DNA of 64,000 bases from Leptodactylus fallax. Lineage: Eukaryota > Chordata > Amphibia > Anura > Leptodactylidae. Shown here piece after piece: positions 10,816-24,300 of the stretch. Where the stretch lies: NCBI GenBank assembly GCA_947044405.1, contig CAMRHE010000352.1:310001-374000 (forward strand). The letters run 5' to 3'. The notes under the pieces were generated by a model. The model saw nothing but the letters and a program-made list of their open reading frames with translations. It was not told the DNA's origin and did no database searches. Both the position numbers and the translations under genes were made by a program. The stretch's first letter is position 1, and each line of letters opens with the position of its first letter.

Positions 10816-11762
10816 CCCTTTCCCGACATCTGCCATACTATTACGGCGGATGCGGGGTGATTAAATACGGTGGCTGTTCGGGACCCGGGTTGTATTATAC
10901 AGCAGACACCTGGCACTAATACCCGCAATCAGTGCCCGCAATTGTAATTGTAATGCATTGCATTAGTGATCAGACTCCCTGGGGTTCAAGACCCCTAGGG
11001 GGTCTAGTAAATGCAAAAAAAATAAAAAATAAAAAGTAAAAAAATATATAAAAAAAAATAAAAAATATTAAAAGTTCAAATCACCCTCCCTTTCCCTAGA
11101 ACACATATAAAAGTAGTTAAATACTGTGAAACACCATACACATTAGGTATCCCTATGTCCGAAAATGTCGGGTCTACAAATCTATAAAAATATTTTTCCA
11201 GTAAGGTAAAATATGCCATTTTTTCAAAGTACACCTGGTCCCGCAAAAAAAGACACCCTATGTATCCCCGTACACAAAAGTATAAAAAAGTTACGGGTGT
11301 CAGAATATGGCGACTTTAAAAAATATATATTTTTACACAGTTTTGGATTTTTGTTAAGGGGTTAAAATGTAAATAAAACCATATAAATTTGGTATCCCCG
11401 GAATCATACCGAAACATAGAATACAGATGACATGTCATTTTGGCTGTAGAGCAAATGCTGTAAAAACAAAGCTCGTAAGAAAGTCGCATAAATGCACTTT
11501 TTCTTCAAATCCACCCCATTCTGATTTTTTTTCCAGCTTCCCAGTACATTGTACAGAATAATAAATGGTAGCATCATGAAAAAAAATTTGTCCTGCAAAC
11601 ATTAAGACCTCATATGGCTCTGAGAACGGAAAAATAAAAAAGTTATTGGGTTTGGGGGGGGGGGGGGGGGGGGGGAGTCAAAAACAAAAGCGAAAATCGA
11701 AAAAGAGCCATCTTTAAACACCCAGCATCCGCCGTACTATTACAGCGGATGATGGGAAAGAG
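10816..11762. mobile_element. piggyBac-like MITE with TTAA duplication
   Basis: Flanked by TTAA at 10812-10815 and 11763-11766. The termini are CCCTTTCCCGACATCTGCC on the left and, on the other strand, CTCTTTCCCATCATCCGC on the right. The inverted repeats extend over about 40 bp including TACTATTACGGCGGATG. CCCTTT ends plus TTAA fit piggyBac-type elements. No transposase. L1 sequence lies on both sides but is not continuous across it (see findings). A related left end occurs at 44939. Confidence 0.85.
11654..11675 (+). repeat. G22 homopolymer
   Basis: A run of 22 guanines close to the right end of the TTAA MITE. Length in an assembly should be treated as approximate. Confidence 0.95.
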
Positions 11763-11766
11763 TTAA

Positions 11767-12891
11767 AGGCAATGTGGGTTGGGCAGCCAACAAAATATAT
11801 TGAAATAATTTAAATTGGGTATATTTTAAGTTGGAGGGTTTAAGTTTGAGAAGGAATATGGAGGCCAGAAATGGAAAAGATTGTCCAAAAATTCTATGAA
11901 CAGCCAGCCAGAAGCGTTGAACATGAGTGCAGGACCATCCCTTGTGGAGGGTAGTGCCTAAGGTATTGCAACCCCTAAAACAGAGGGGTGAGACTGTGGG
12001 AAAAAAGTTATGGAGCCTGCCTTTGTTAATGGACGTACAACAATCAACCCATTGGGCTGGGGTTAGGGTAGTATCAATGTCTAGCTCCCAAGCCACCATA
12101 AAGTCAAGCTTACTGTCAGAGTATGGGCTGTTAAGCAAACCATATATGAAAGAGAGGGAACCTACAAGCATAATCTTTTGAAGCTGGTGGGGGAAATCTC
12201 TGGATTGAGTGTGGTGAGAGAACGCAAGAAGTGGAAGATCTGTACAGTCTGAAATGACTCTGAGGGAGGCAGGGAGTATGTGTTAGTAAAATAGTCTTTG
12301 GGGAGGATCAGCTAGTTATAGAGGAAGTTGTTAAGGCAGCGAAACCGGCGTGCCTCTACCAAACAAACACCTCAGGGGAAAGGCCAGAGGGGAAGAGGGG
12401 GTTAGAACATATCGGTATTAAAGGCGAGGTCTGGCTTTGCAATCCATGTTGAAAACAGACAATTGCCACATGTAGTCAGTCACTTTATCAGCAATCAGAA
12501 AAAGGCAGGCCATTGACAAGGAAGCTCACAATAGGGCCTGTACTGAAGTCGGGGCCATCAGTACAGATTCCAATATTACCCATTGGGGGCGGTCGTGCTC
12601 ACTATGGTTAGCAATGAGTTGAGAAAGCTGAGCAGTTACATAATATGTATAAACATGAGAGACTGATAATCCACCTAATCTCTTATGAAAATACATTACA
12701 AGTTGGCGAATATGTGGCTGTTTATAGACCCAAATAAAATTAAAGCTCTCTTTCTGTAGGGTGCCTAGGGAGGCAGAGGACACCAGAGTCAGAAGGGAAT
12801 GGAAAAAGTAAAGAATGCGAGGTAGGATAAACATTTTAACCGAGTCGACACATACTAACCAGGAAAGAGTGGGGCAATGCCATGCAACCAA
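11767..12891 (-). pseudogene. L1 'G' ORF2 fragment, post-RT region
   Basis: Minus-strand reading from 12891 gives LSWLVCVDSVKMFILPRILYF, the region just after the L1 RT domain. Later come WELDIDTTLTPAQW and CTHVQRFWLAVHRIFGQSF, the C-terminal region with the conserved tryptophan/cysteine stretch, and FQYILLAAQPTL close to the end. The RT itself is missing at the upstream side, where the foldback element begins. The downstream side ends at the TTAA of the MITE. Same family as L1 'E' by the shared SFIYG/SELN and KLDFM blocks. Confidence 0.7.
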
Positions 12892-13937
12892 GTCCTTTAT
12901 ATGGCAATAACTTTGAGACACTTTAACTTACACAAGTGATTTTGAGATTATTTTTTCATGACACATTGTACTTCATGTTAGTCGTAAGCATTGATCAATA
13001 TTTTTGTATTTATTTATAAAAAAAATTAGGAAATTTGATGGAAATTTGGAAAAAAAATTGCAATTTTAATGTGAAATGCTCTGCTTTTCAGACAAATAGT
13101 CAAACCACCAAAATACATTAATAAATATTATCTACCATATATCTGCTTTGTATTGGCATCATCTTTTAATCGTCCTTTAATTTATTTTGGATATTAGAAG
13201 GCTTACAAGTGTAACAGTGATTTTCCAGATTTACAAGAAAATTTCCCAAACTCATTTTTTAGAGACCACTTCAGACCTGAAAGAGATTATAAAGGCCTAT
13301 ATATTAGAAACCCCCATAAATCACTCCATTTTCAAAACTGCACCCCTCAAATAATTCAAAACAGCATTTGGGAAGTTTGTTAACCCTTTAAGCATTTCAC
13401 AGGAATTAAGACAATATGGAGGTGAAATTTAGACATTTCATTTTTATCCAATAATACATTCATTTATCCCTAAAATTATCACATTCACAAAGGGTTGAAG
13501 GAGAAAATACATCTCACAGTTTGTTGTGCAATTTCTCCCGAGCACAGAAATACCCCATATGTGGGTGTAAACTGATTTTTGTGCACACAGCAGCACTCGG
13601 AAGAGAAGGAGCGACACTTGGCACTTGAAAAGCAGATTTTGCTGAAATAGTTTTCAGGTACCATGTCTCATTTGCAGAGCCCCTAGAGTACCAAATTGGA
13701 AACCACTCAAAAGTGACCCCATTTTGGAAACTACACCCCTGACAGAATTTATCAAGGGGTATAGTTAGCATTTTGACCCCACAGCCGTTTCACAGATTTT
13801 ATGTTTAATCAATGTTTATTAAAATTTTTTAGATACAATACAAAAGGGGAGAAAATGAAGAAAAAGAAACAACAATAACAATATTATACACAAGCAAGAG
13901 GCGCAGAGGCATGCAGGCCTCGCCTAAACATAAGAGC

Positions 13938-16900
13938 CTAGGGGAGAACCTCGCCCACAGTTTGAGGACACAATGTACTAACAAAGGGGCGAAGGCCCAG
14001 GTATATAGAAGCTGAATAACATTGTCTTCGGAAAAACGAGGGACAGACAGACAAACAGAGGAAACACACAGCAGGAACAACACACAGGTAGACACAGGTG
14101 GGGAAATGAGGAGGGGAGGCATTAGGGGGAGGGTAGAATGACCAGTAACCTCTTAAAAGGAAAGGGGAAGGAGAATAGTAAAGTAAAGTAGTTCCGGATG
14201 AGGAGAAGAAAGAAGAGAACTCAGTCGACTCCTGAAACACCACCCAAGGCCGCCAGAGAGCGTCAAATTTGGAGGGATCGGAGGAATCCTCCGCCACCAG
14301 GTCCTCCAATCTCCTTATTAGGAGAAGCTCCTGTAGGAATTCAACCAGGGAGGGTGCAGCAGTGCTCTGCCAGTGCCTGGGAATAACTGTTCTGGCAGCC
14401 GTGAGAAAGTGTCGCAGGAGATCCTTCTTTACCGCAGAAATCCTGCCAGGGATAACCGAAAGAAGGGCCATTTGGGGAGTTGCTGTGACTGTGCGACAAC
14501 ACACCTTAGCATACAGGTAGAACACAGCTTCCCAGAAGGGTCTAAGAACGTCAAACTCCCACCAGATGTGATATAGGGTACCTTTCTCCGTGCCACAGCG
14601 CCAATACCGGTCAGTCACAGCAGGATAGATTCTATGGAGGAAGTTCGGACACCTGTACCACCGAGCAAGAATCTTGAAATTCTTTTCTTGTGCTCTGCAA
14701 GGCAACGGAAGCTTATGTGCGAACAGGAAAGATCTATCCGAGTAGGCAGGGAAAAGACCCACGCGGAGGTCTGACTCCCAGGGAACTGTATATGAGGGGG
14801 GATCCAGGAGTAGCGTTCCGGAGAAGAATGCTGTAAAGAGTCGAGAGAGCACGCGGGAAAGAGTCAGCGCAGGATAGAGCGGACTCCAGATCAATCATAG
14901 TCAAGGAAAGGAGGGGGGACAATGAGAATTTCCCGCAAGAAGGCCGTAAGTTGGCCGTACTCCAGCCAGGACAAATGAAGGTCCGGATGAGAAGCACGCA
15001 ACTGGGCCAACGGAGGAAGAGATGGGTCCCCAGTGACCTGCCTAAGTCTGACATCGTCGCCAACATAAGAGTCTGTCTACGGAACAACCCGGGGGGAACA
15101 TAGGATTACGAAAAAGAGGACTAAGGGGGCCAGGGACTCTAGCCACTCTCCCACTGGAGCACACCGAATCCCAAGTCTTAAGGAAGTGTGAAGAGAGGAA
15201 TGAGTGCCCAGAGGATCCCAGGCGGTGATGAGCCAGTATCCACAGCAACAAAGGGAGGGGAACTAAGAGCAAGTCAGCCTCGATAGAGACCCATTGCTTG
15301 TCCGCGCCACGATAACGCCAATCGAAAAGACTCAGCAAAACCGTGGAGCGGTAATAGAGTGTAGGATCTGGCAGTCCCGTGCCCCCCCCTATCCTTGTGT
15401 CGGGTCAATGTCTGATATTTTATTCTACTCTGTGTTGAACCCTATACGAACCTCCCAAACATAGACTGAACACTAGTGAAAAAAGTATGCGGGAGGGGAA
15501 TAGGAATCACCTGGAACAGATACAAAAGCCGAGTAACCACATCCATCTTGAGAACGTCAATACGGCCAAACCATATAAGGGCATATGTGCCATATTTCCG
15601 CAGGTCCGATGCGAGTGTCTCAAGTAGTGAGAGATAATTAAGGCGATACAAGTGGGAAGGGTCAGGAGGGATATGAATCCCGAGGTATTTGAGGGAGGTG
15701 TTTTGCTACTTAAACGGGAAGTTGTCTGCGAGATGAGCTATCTCTGTGTAGGGTAACTTTTGAGGGCCCCACTTTTGGGAAGATTGAGCTTAAAGTTACT
15801 CTGGTGACCAAAGCGGCTGAACTCGCGGAGGATAGACGGAAAGGACATCATTGGCTGGGAAACGTAAAGAAGGAGAACGTCCGCATATACTGCCGCCTTA
15901 ACCTGGCGGTTGCCCATCTGAAGGCCATGAATATCTGGGCACCGCCGCATTGCCACCGCCAGATGCTCCATAACAAGGGCTTACAGCAGCAGCGACAGAG
16001 GGCAGCCTTGTCGAGTGCCGTTCCGCACCAGAAACGAGTCCGAGAGGATCCCATTAGCACGAATCCTGCTGTCGCATCGCCATAAAGGGAAAACACCTTG
16101 TTAAAAAAAACAGGACTCACGCCCACTTGCTGAAGTGTTGCACGCAGAAAGCCCCAGTGTACCCAGTCAAACGCTTTCTCGGCGTCTACGGAGAGCAGGC
16201 ACATAGGAAAGTTGTTGGATCGAGCCAGTGAGACAGCAAGTAGGGTTTTACAGACGTTATCTCGGGCCTCACGACCACAGATGAAGCCAACCTGATCAGT
16301 ATGGATCAAACCTAGCATTAGGTGGGACAAGCGATTGGCCAATAATTTGGAAAACAATTTGACATTGATATTGATGAGGGAGATTGGGCAATAACTGGCG
16401 CAGCCAGTTGGATCTTTGCCCGGTTTGGGGAGGACAGTAATCAGGGCGGAAAGGGACTGTGGTGCGAAAGGGGAATTGTCGTCAACACTGTTAAATATCC
16501 AAGTCATGGTGGGGGAAAGGAGGTCTCCAAAACATTTGTAAAAACGGGCAGTGAACCCGTCTGGGCCAGGGGACTTACCCAATGGGGAGTGAATAAAGAG
16601 CAAGACCTCCTCCTTGGAAAAAGGTGCATCAAGGAGAGTCTTGTCCGTGTCCGCAAGGGTAGGCAGAGGCGTATCAGTAACATACTCCTGGATCTTATCA
16701 CGGAGAGCATCTTGGGCAAGATCGGCATACTGCCCATGGATGTTATATAGGAAACTGTAGAATGAGCGTAACTCTGTGGTTATATCAGTGGGGTTATGGA
16801 CCATTCGACCCAAACTGTCCCGGAGCCGCAGGACATACGAGGGATTATCACGCGGGTGAAGGCGACGAGCGAGGGAGGGAGGGTACTTATTCGCGAATTC

Positions 16901-17945
16901 ATAGTAATGTTTACGAACACGGTCTTTAGAGTGCAGATATATTTCGTCAAGATGCGAACGCAGCTCCTTCCTAGCGTTAAGGAGTTCAGTTAATGCCCCC
17001 TGAGAACGGGTCCATTTGTGAGTCAACTCAAGAGAATGTGTAACAACCCAAGCGGCTCGTTCCTTTTTAAGGCGCGCACCATGTTTGATCAGTACACCCC
17101 GGATCACACACTTTAGTGCCTCCCACTGTAGCGGGAGAGGAGTGGGGAACCTATATGTGCCCTACAAGTGACATCCTTCAGAAGGCTGACATTCAATCTC
17201 CACGTGAAAGGGCGACGCACTAAGCCCGGGACCTCGAGACACAAAAAGACAGGAGCGTGTTCGGACCAAAGGGCCGAATCAATGCAGGAGGCAGGGGACC
17301 AGGTGAGGGCGTGATGACTGACAAGAAAGAAGTCTATACGGCCATAGGAATTATGCGCTGGAGAGTGAAAGGTATAGTCCCGGTCTCTAGGGTGCAAAAT
17401 GCGCCATACATCAACTAGTTGACAGCTGTGGAGAGTATTCACTAACCGCCGCAGGTGCGAATGGGCGTGGGGGTGGTGAGGAGGGGAAGAGTTAAGGAAT
17501 GGATCTAGGACAAAGTTAAAGTCGCCCCCCAGTATCACTACCCCCTCGCTAAAGTCTGCCAACCTGCCAACTAATGTCTTGCAATAAAGTAGCTGCCCCT
17601 GGTTTGGGAGATATAGCCAGCCACAGTGAGCACGGTGCCCGCAGTGCGCAATTTAAGAAACACAAATCTATCCTCGGGGTCAATCAGGGTGTCTAGTACA
17701 TCGTGTTCTAGAGAGCGATGAAGGGCAACGGAAATACCCTTGGACTTGGCAACCGGGTTGACTCTGTGGAATCAGACCAGGTAGTGACGGTTGCGAATAT
17801 CTGGAACATGGTCCTTCTTAAAGTGAGTCTCCTACAAGATAAGAATTTGAGAGCGTTTCTTATGAAGCTGATACAGAATTTGGTTACGCTTTTGAGGGAC
17901 ATTAAGTCCCCAAGCATTGAGAGTACAGAAGTTAAGAGAGGTCAT
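13938..17945 (-). pseudogene. L1 'A' ORF2: endonuclease and reverse transcriptase
   Basis: Start ATG at 17945-17943 (MTSLNFCTLNAWGLN) is the usual endonuclease N-terminus. Endonuclease motifs follow: GGDFNFVLDP (about 17525), YGRIDFFLVS and SEHAPVFL. The RT has KSPGPDGFTARFYK, SLININVKLFSKLLANRL, GFICGREARDNV and VDAEKAFDWVHW. A frame change after this block breaks the region expected to read GTRQG. The palm box reads YADVLLLY where YADD is expected, so one catalytic aspartate is lost. The C-terminal WRCGTEKGTLYHIWWEF lacks the usual cysteine after WWE. Frameshifts also separate 15738, 15651 and 15338. Confidence 0.85.
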
Positions 17946-18260
17946 AGTAAAAAAGAGGGAAGGGAGGGAGGGCGACACAGGAGGAACAAACAAAAGGAAG
18001 GAGAGGGAAAACAAGTACGAGGAGACTAGGACAAACTAAGACTGCAAGTAACGAGGATTTAACCAAAACTATGGGGTGGAGGGAGCCGCCTCCACTCAAA
18101 AAGAAAGAGGCAGGATACAAATGCCAAAACACGCACTACACAGTAGCATGGAGACACCGGTGGGGAACGGGCTTTCTAAAAAAGGAGCCATCCCCCCCCC
18201 CCGGGCCCCCAGGCCACACTAATGGATAAACATCAATAACGGTTTGCAATAGCTGACCGG

Positions 18261-18503
18261 CTAAGCATATAAATCAGACAAACAACCTGGAGGAAATTTG
18301 AACAAGAGTGAGGGAAGGGCAGAGAAAAGAGAAGTGGGGCAGGGGAGAAAGTGAGAGAGGAAGAGAAAAAGAAGGAGTAGGAAGAGAAGTAAAAGAGAGA
18401 GAGAGAGAGAGAAGAAAAAAAAAAAAAAGGGGGGGGGGGAAGGAGAAAGGCACAAGGTTTCGAGCCCCGAGGGGAGCGCAGAGATCCAACAGACCGACCA
18501 CAC
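18261..18503. repeat. Purine-rich simple repeat in L1 'A' spacer
   Basis: Includes a GA run (about 18395-18412), an A run and a G run (about 18415-18440). It lies between ORF1 and ORF2 of L1 'A'. Frames through it are low-complexity only. Confidence 0.8.
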
Positions 18504-18675
18504 AGGTGACGCTCCGCGACCCCCCAGGGATAGCTACAACCAAAGGGGTTGCAGAGAAACGAAAACTGTACTGAAACATCAAAAGTTCACTGCATCAAGT
18601 TGGAGAAGCCTGACTGGGGCTCAGCTGAGCATCTGGGCCGGTGGCCCGATCCCGTCGGCGTCTTCTAGAGCAATG

Positions 18676-20210
18676 CTAGGGTTGGGCTGATGAAACCGGA
18701 GGAGGAGCGCCAGGCAGGGAGGGCCAATCTAAGATGGCCACCGAAGGAAGTCCAAGAGCTGCCATAAAGGCAGGGATGTCGTCCAGATGTGTCAAGGCAA
18801 GGGTACAGCCCCCGTAGCGAACCTCCAGGCCGAAAGGGAAGCCCCAGGAGTACGGCACTTGGTGTTGAACCAGCAAGTTCAGGAGTGACTTCAGGGCACG
18901 CCGCTTGGCAAGAGTAAGTCGGGATAAGTCCAGGAGTAAATTGATGGGAATGTCCTGAAACAGAACTTGACGAGACTCTCTGGCTTTGCGCATGATGGCC
19001 TCTTTCAGCTGATATCTGTGCACTCTGCAGATGAAGCCTCTAGGGTTTGCAGAATCAAGAGGGCGTGGGCCCAAGGAGCGATGTGCACGGTCCAGTTCAA
19101 GTGGAGAGCCCTGCAGAGCGCCCAACAGTGAGTTGAAGATTAGACATAAAGTAGCGTCCAGTTGCTGGGGTTCAATAGACTCAGGAAGACCCCTGACCCT
19201 GATGTTGTTCTGCCTGTTTCTATTTTCAAGGTCATCCAAAAGATCCACCAGATATTGTAGCTGGTGAGTGTGAGAGGAAATGGCAGAATCGTGGGCAGAG
19301 AGTTGAGTCGCAGAGGAGGCAGATGAAGACTCGAGGTTGTCAACCCTCGCCTCCAGATGTTACACAGTAGAGCGGACAGCAGAAAATTCAGACTTGTAGG
19401 ACTGTTCCAGTTGGTACACATACGCCTCCATGTCAGACTTAGTCGGAATGGCAGCAAGATGGGCGCTCAAGCGACGGAGCTCATCCAGGGTATCAGAAGT
19501 AGGTGCAGAGGAGGAGTTATCTGGAGAGCACTATGGTGTGAAGGCTGGCAGGAGTTCAGCGAGAGTGCAGGATTGCAATTGGGATGCACCAGGCAGGGAA
19601 GGAGCGAGGGTCACACCAGGGCAGCGGGCAGAGGCAGCACCAGGCATAGTGGAAGAGAATCCCCCCATGCCAGGAAGAGCAGACTGAGGATCCACCATCA
19701 ATGAGTGCCAGCTGGTAGATGGAGTGGAGGCAGGAGCAATCCAGGGGAGGGTGGAGCTGTGTAGAGGCTGGAGGGGTTCACTTCTGGCCTGTGCGACCCC
19801 CAGTGTGGACCCTGGCAGTGGGAGCACCTGGGAGGAGGCAGGAGCTGGCGGTATGAAGGGCCAGCCCACTTCTAAGGCCCCCATTAACAGAGGGGAGGAG
19901 GGAGCCGAGCGGTACCCAGACCCTCCAGCGGCCCTCGGAGCAGGAGGACTGGGTGAGAAGGAGATGTCTTCTGGAGGGGCACCACCCCAGAGTCCCCGGA
20001 GGAGCCAGGCGCCACCATGGGAGCCGCCGCCAGTGGAGAGCAGGCCGGGGAGCTGCGTGAGGAGAGTGCAGTGTTGGGCGCCATCGTGGAGGCCGCCATG
20101 TTGGGACCTGCAGCACGCGGGCCCCGGACGAAGCGCTCGATGGAGGCGTCTTGTGGGACTCCCGGAGGGGTTGAAGAGGACTGCGGGGGGATCCTACGGG
20201 ACTTACCCAT
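18676..20210 (-). pseudogene. L1 'A' ORF1 (RNA-binding protein)
   Basis: Start chosen at ATG 20210-20208 (MGKSRRIPPQ), the first ATG after the 5' leader. A proline/serine-rich N-terminus is followed by a coiled-coil zone (about 19460-19250), the conserved LLDDLENRNRQNNIRVRGLP (about 19240-19190), an RRM-like part with LDRAHRSLGPRP, and a C-terminal domain with LFQDIPINLLLDLSRLTLAKR and YSWGFPFGLEV. The final 190 codons are open, but at least two frame changes occur upstream (near 19880 and 19450). The protein would package the L1 RNA. Confidence 0.8.
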
Positions 20211-20319
20211 ATCCAGATGAGCAGTAGAGTCGACGGTCAGTGCTTAATATGTGTGCGCCCAGGAAAGGAGCTGAGGCAAGACACGTCCTCACTCCCTCAT
20301 AGCCAGGCCACGCCCCCCA

Positions 20320-20910
20320 ACAGATTTTATTAACATTGTGATGTGTAAATGAAAAATTATTAAAACATCACTTTATCCCCAAAGTTTTTATTTTCACAAG
20401 AGGTTAAAGGAGAAAAAGCTCCCCACAGTTTGTTAAACAATTGCTCCTGAACACAGCAATACACCATATTTGGTCGTAATCTGCTGTATGGGTACATGGT
20501 GGGGCTCGGAATGGAAAGAGCGCTATTTGGCTTTTGAAGGGCAGATTTTGCTGAAATAGTATTCAGGTGCCATGTCGCATTTGCAGAGCCCCTAGAGTAC
20601 CAATACAATGGAAACCCCTAAAAGTGACCCCATTTTGGAAACTACACCCCTCACAGAATATATCAAGGGGTATAGTGAGCATTTTGACCCCACAGTCGTT
20701 TCACAGATTTTATTAACATTGGGACATGAAAATGAAAAATTAATTTCTTTCCAATAAACCGTCAATTTAGCCCCAAATTATTCATTTTCACAAGAGGATA
20801 AAGGAGAAAAAGTGCCCCAAAGTTTGTTACACAATTTCTCCTGAATACAGGAAAACATTGCAGGGCTCAGAATGGAAAGAGCGTTATTTGGCTTTTGGAG
20901 AGGAGATTTT
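20320..20910 (+). repeat. Foldback arm subrepeats (~375 bp)
   Basis: The block CACCCCTCACAGAATATATCAAGG, TTTTGACCCCACAG and CACAGATTTTATTAACATTG recurs about 380 bp apart (near 20330 and 20710). It also recurs at 13730-13802 and 26765-26840. On the right arm, inverted copies near 32780 and 33155 are 372 bp apart. This is the tandem building unit of both arms. Confidence 0.8.
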
Positions 20911-21313
20911 TTTTGGGTCAATAGTTTTTTATTAAATTTTTCAAATGTTTAACATCAGAAAATACTGAGACAGTTAACATAGAAAACATCAAAACTACGA
21001 AAGTAATACAGTCATCTAAATTACAAACACGGACACAACACGCCACATAAGGAAGGGGCAAAAAAAGGGGGGAGAAGCAGGTCAAACAGAAGATATTGTA
21101 ATCGGTATCAGTTGGCAAAGTAGCACAAGCCTCTAAAAAGGACTTAACCAAGTATTATAACTTCTAAGTATAGTAGAGGGTCGGAAAAAAGAGCCTAAAC
21201 CCACATTTCAAAGGTCCAGCAATAGTAGCACAGAAGCACAAATCAACTGGAAGAGTGGGTCATTCTGGTTAGCTGTTCAACTCATTTCACGAACTAATTA
21301 ATTAATTAACAAA

Positions 21314-24300
21314 CTAACTAAGAGAGCAGTGCGGGCTCACCAACCAACTCTCCCACACAATTTTATACTTAGAAAAGCAAAAATTCCCAAAAGCAATCAT
21401 TCGTTCGTATGAGTGAGTGGTATCAATAAGTGTCAGAAGGTCCTGCAATGATGGGGGCAAAGGTTGTCTCCATTTCCGAGCAATAATCAATTTAGCCATC
21501 ACCAAAATCTTACACGCCAGTTTGCGATGTGGAGGAGGGAGCGCATCCATCTCTAAATTAAGCATAGCCAGCTGGGGGGTCCGGAGAATAGAGCACCCCA
21601 GAAGGCCATCCAGGAGGTCAAAAACTTCCTGCCAGTATTGAGCAAGATGAGGACAAGCTCAAAAGGTGTGGAGCAGCGTACCCATTCCCCCACATAGCCT
21701 CCAACAGAGAGAACAAGAGTTAGGAAACATTTGATGTATCCAAGCCAAGGGAAATTACCATCCAAGAGCCACCTTATATGTCATCTCCACATGAGAGCTA
21801 CACCCTAGGGATGTGCGCAATAGAGCAAAGGCTTTCTGCCATTCCTTAGGAGTCCAGGACTTTTCAAGATCCCTCTCCCAAAAAAGGATAGGGTAAGTCT
21901 TTTGGATCGAGGATCGAGGGTCAATAGAATAATAGATTGGTCTAAGACCTTTTCGAGTTGATTGAAGTAAAAAAAGATATCAGGGTTGCATCTCACTTGA
22001 AAGACATCATGTTTTTGTTGACAATGTCGCACTTGAAGGAACTTATAAAAGTCATATTTGGGCAAATCAAATTCTGCAGACAAAGATACAAAATCTCTTA
22101 GGTTACCATCTTGAAAAAGTTGAGATACAAATTGCAAACCCTTAGCAACCCAGCTCTCCAGACTCAAGGATGGGACCACTATAGAAAACACTCTGAAAGG
22201 AACAGTGGATCTGTCTAGCAACTACGAATTACCCGTGTGAGAATGGGCGTATTTCCATGCCAACACAGAGTATTTGGTAAAAGGTGAACAAGAGTATCCA
22301 TCAATACTGATCCAGAAAGAGGCAAAAAGTATTTCTCGATACTCTTTAGCAGCAAAATAAGACCTTTCAATGTGCATCCAATGGAGCTCTTCCTCCCTAG
22401 GCAGGCCGCCCAACACCAAGGAGACCAAAGTAGCAATATAGTACCCATGTATATCAGGAATCGAGCGGGCGAGGCGGGGTTTCTTGCCCCCCCCAGATAA
22501 ATCTATTAAGTAAACCGTTACCCGATTTAAAAAAGGAAGGGGGTAAAGCAATAGGCAGGGTACAAAAGAGATACAAAAGGCGGGGAAGGAGAAGCATCTT
22601 GAAGGCCGCGATTCTACCCAACCAGGAAATCTCAGTCAGGCCCATTCGATCCGCCTCGGTCTGTAAGGCCTGAAGGAGGGGAGGGTAGTTCGCTAGATAC
22701 AGCGAGGAATGGGCAGGAGTGAGTAAGATCCCCAAATATTGGATATTGTCAAATCTCCAGTCAAAGGAATATCTTTGCTAAAGAAGGGAAATTTCCCGTT
22801 CGGGGAGCTGTAACAGGAGAATATGAGTCTTGGCTATATTCAATTTATAATAGGATAAGGAACTAAATAAGTCAATTAAGTCAAGAGAGGCCGAAAGAGA
22901 TGAACACGGATCAGTTAAGGACAGGATAATGTCGTCAGCATAAAGTGAGATGGTATGAGAATGGCCTGCCCACAGTCACTCCACGAAGCTAGGGGTTCAA
23001 TAGAGAAGATAAATATAAGTGGGGACAAGGGGCAACCCTGTCGGGTACCATTGGTAATTGCAAAATGAGTGGATGAGGCTCCATTAACAAAAACTCTAGA
23101 GGAGGGTGCGGAATAAATGGCAGCTATAGCCGAAAAAACGGACTGCCCAGTCGCATCCATCGTAAAGCCAAGAATGTGGTCGAATGCCTTCTCAGCGTTG
23201 AGCGCCAAAATCACAGATGGAAGCCTACCTTTCTCAATATGATGCAAAAGGTTCAGTACTCTCCTAGTATTATCAGGGGCCTGTCGACCAGCGACGAAGC
23301 CCACCTGATCAGGGGAGACTTAAAGGGGGATCAATGGAGCAAGCCTTTGAGCCAAGAGCTTCGTGTATATCTTAGCATCAGTATTCAATAAGGAGATGGG
23401 GCAAAAGTTTTGGGGAGAATCAGTAGATTTCCCCGTTTTAGAGATCTTGACAATTAGGGCCTCCTGGTTCTCATTGGGAAATGAGCCCGTTAACATTGCC
23501 GAGTTAAAGAATTTCGTCAAGTGGGGGAGTAGAATAGAGGAGAAGGTTTTATAATAATTATTCGTCATACCGTCTGGTCCAGGAGATTTCCTGACCGGGA
23601 GAGAAGTAATTACAGCTATCTCCTCTGCGGAGATGGGCCTGTCAAGATGCTGCGCCTGTAGGGGGAAAGGGAAGGAAGATGGAGGGAATCCAAGAAGGAT
23701 AAAATACCTACATCTGTGGATTGTATAGTGGAAGGGTCATCACGAAGGTTATAAAGGCCGGCATAATATCTACTAAATTGATCTGCAATGCCCGAGGGGC
23801 TGACCAGTTTACCTTTAGAGACAGGGTCAAGAATAAAAGGAATGCGAGACCAAAGGTGTTTTTTTCTTTAATTTAGTCAGCAGTCTACCCGCCTGATTCC
23901 CCCCATGAGTAGTACCTATTCTTGAGTTTTTTCAAGGACTTTTCATAGTCAAATAACAATGGATCGCGTAGGTGCTGCCTAGCGAGGAAGAGCTGTTATA
24001 CAGGAGGGAGCAGGTTTATTAAACTGCTCTTTTGTCTTAAGGTCCCCCAGGAGGCTAGAGAGCTGGGCCTGACGAGACTTCTTAACCACATGTCTCAGTC
24101 TAATGAGTGATCCCCGTATATAGGCTTTGTGAGCATTTCATAAGGAAGTGATCCCCACCTCAGGGCTGTCATTAGATGCAAAATAATCTTGAAGATCTCT
24201 CTCAATGGAAGCTCTATACGTAGGATGGGATAGAAGAAAGGAGTTACATCTCCAAAGATAAGTCGGGGAGGAATGACCAGTCTCAGTCAACAAAAGGGTG

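Larger units (their letters stand above)
13803..20319 (-). mobile_element. L1/Tx1-like LINE 'A', full length, inactive
   Basis: A complete minus-strand element bounded by an 11-bp target duplication ACAGATTTTAT at 13792-13802 and 20320-20330. The 5' end reads TGGGGGGCGTGGCCTGG on the minus strand, the usual start of frog L1-like elements. ORF1 is at 20210-18676, a purine/pyrimidine-rich spacer follows, and ORF2 runs from 17945 to 13938. The 3' end carries AATAAA-like text but no long A tail. It inserted into a foldback arm subrepeat. Confidence 0.9.

Noticed and set aside
14198..14576. Plus-strand frames opposite L1 'A' ORF2
   Set aside because: Shadows of the real minus-strand frame, with no family features.
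19724..20227. 167-codon plus-strand frame
   Set aside because: Antisense of the proline-rich ORF1 N-terminus of L1 'A'; GC-rich composition explains its length.
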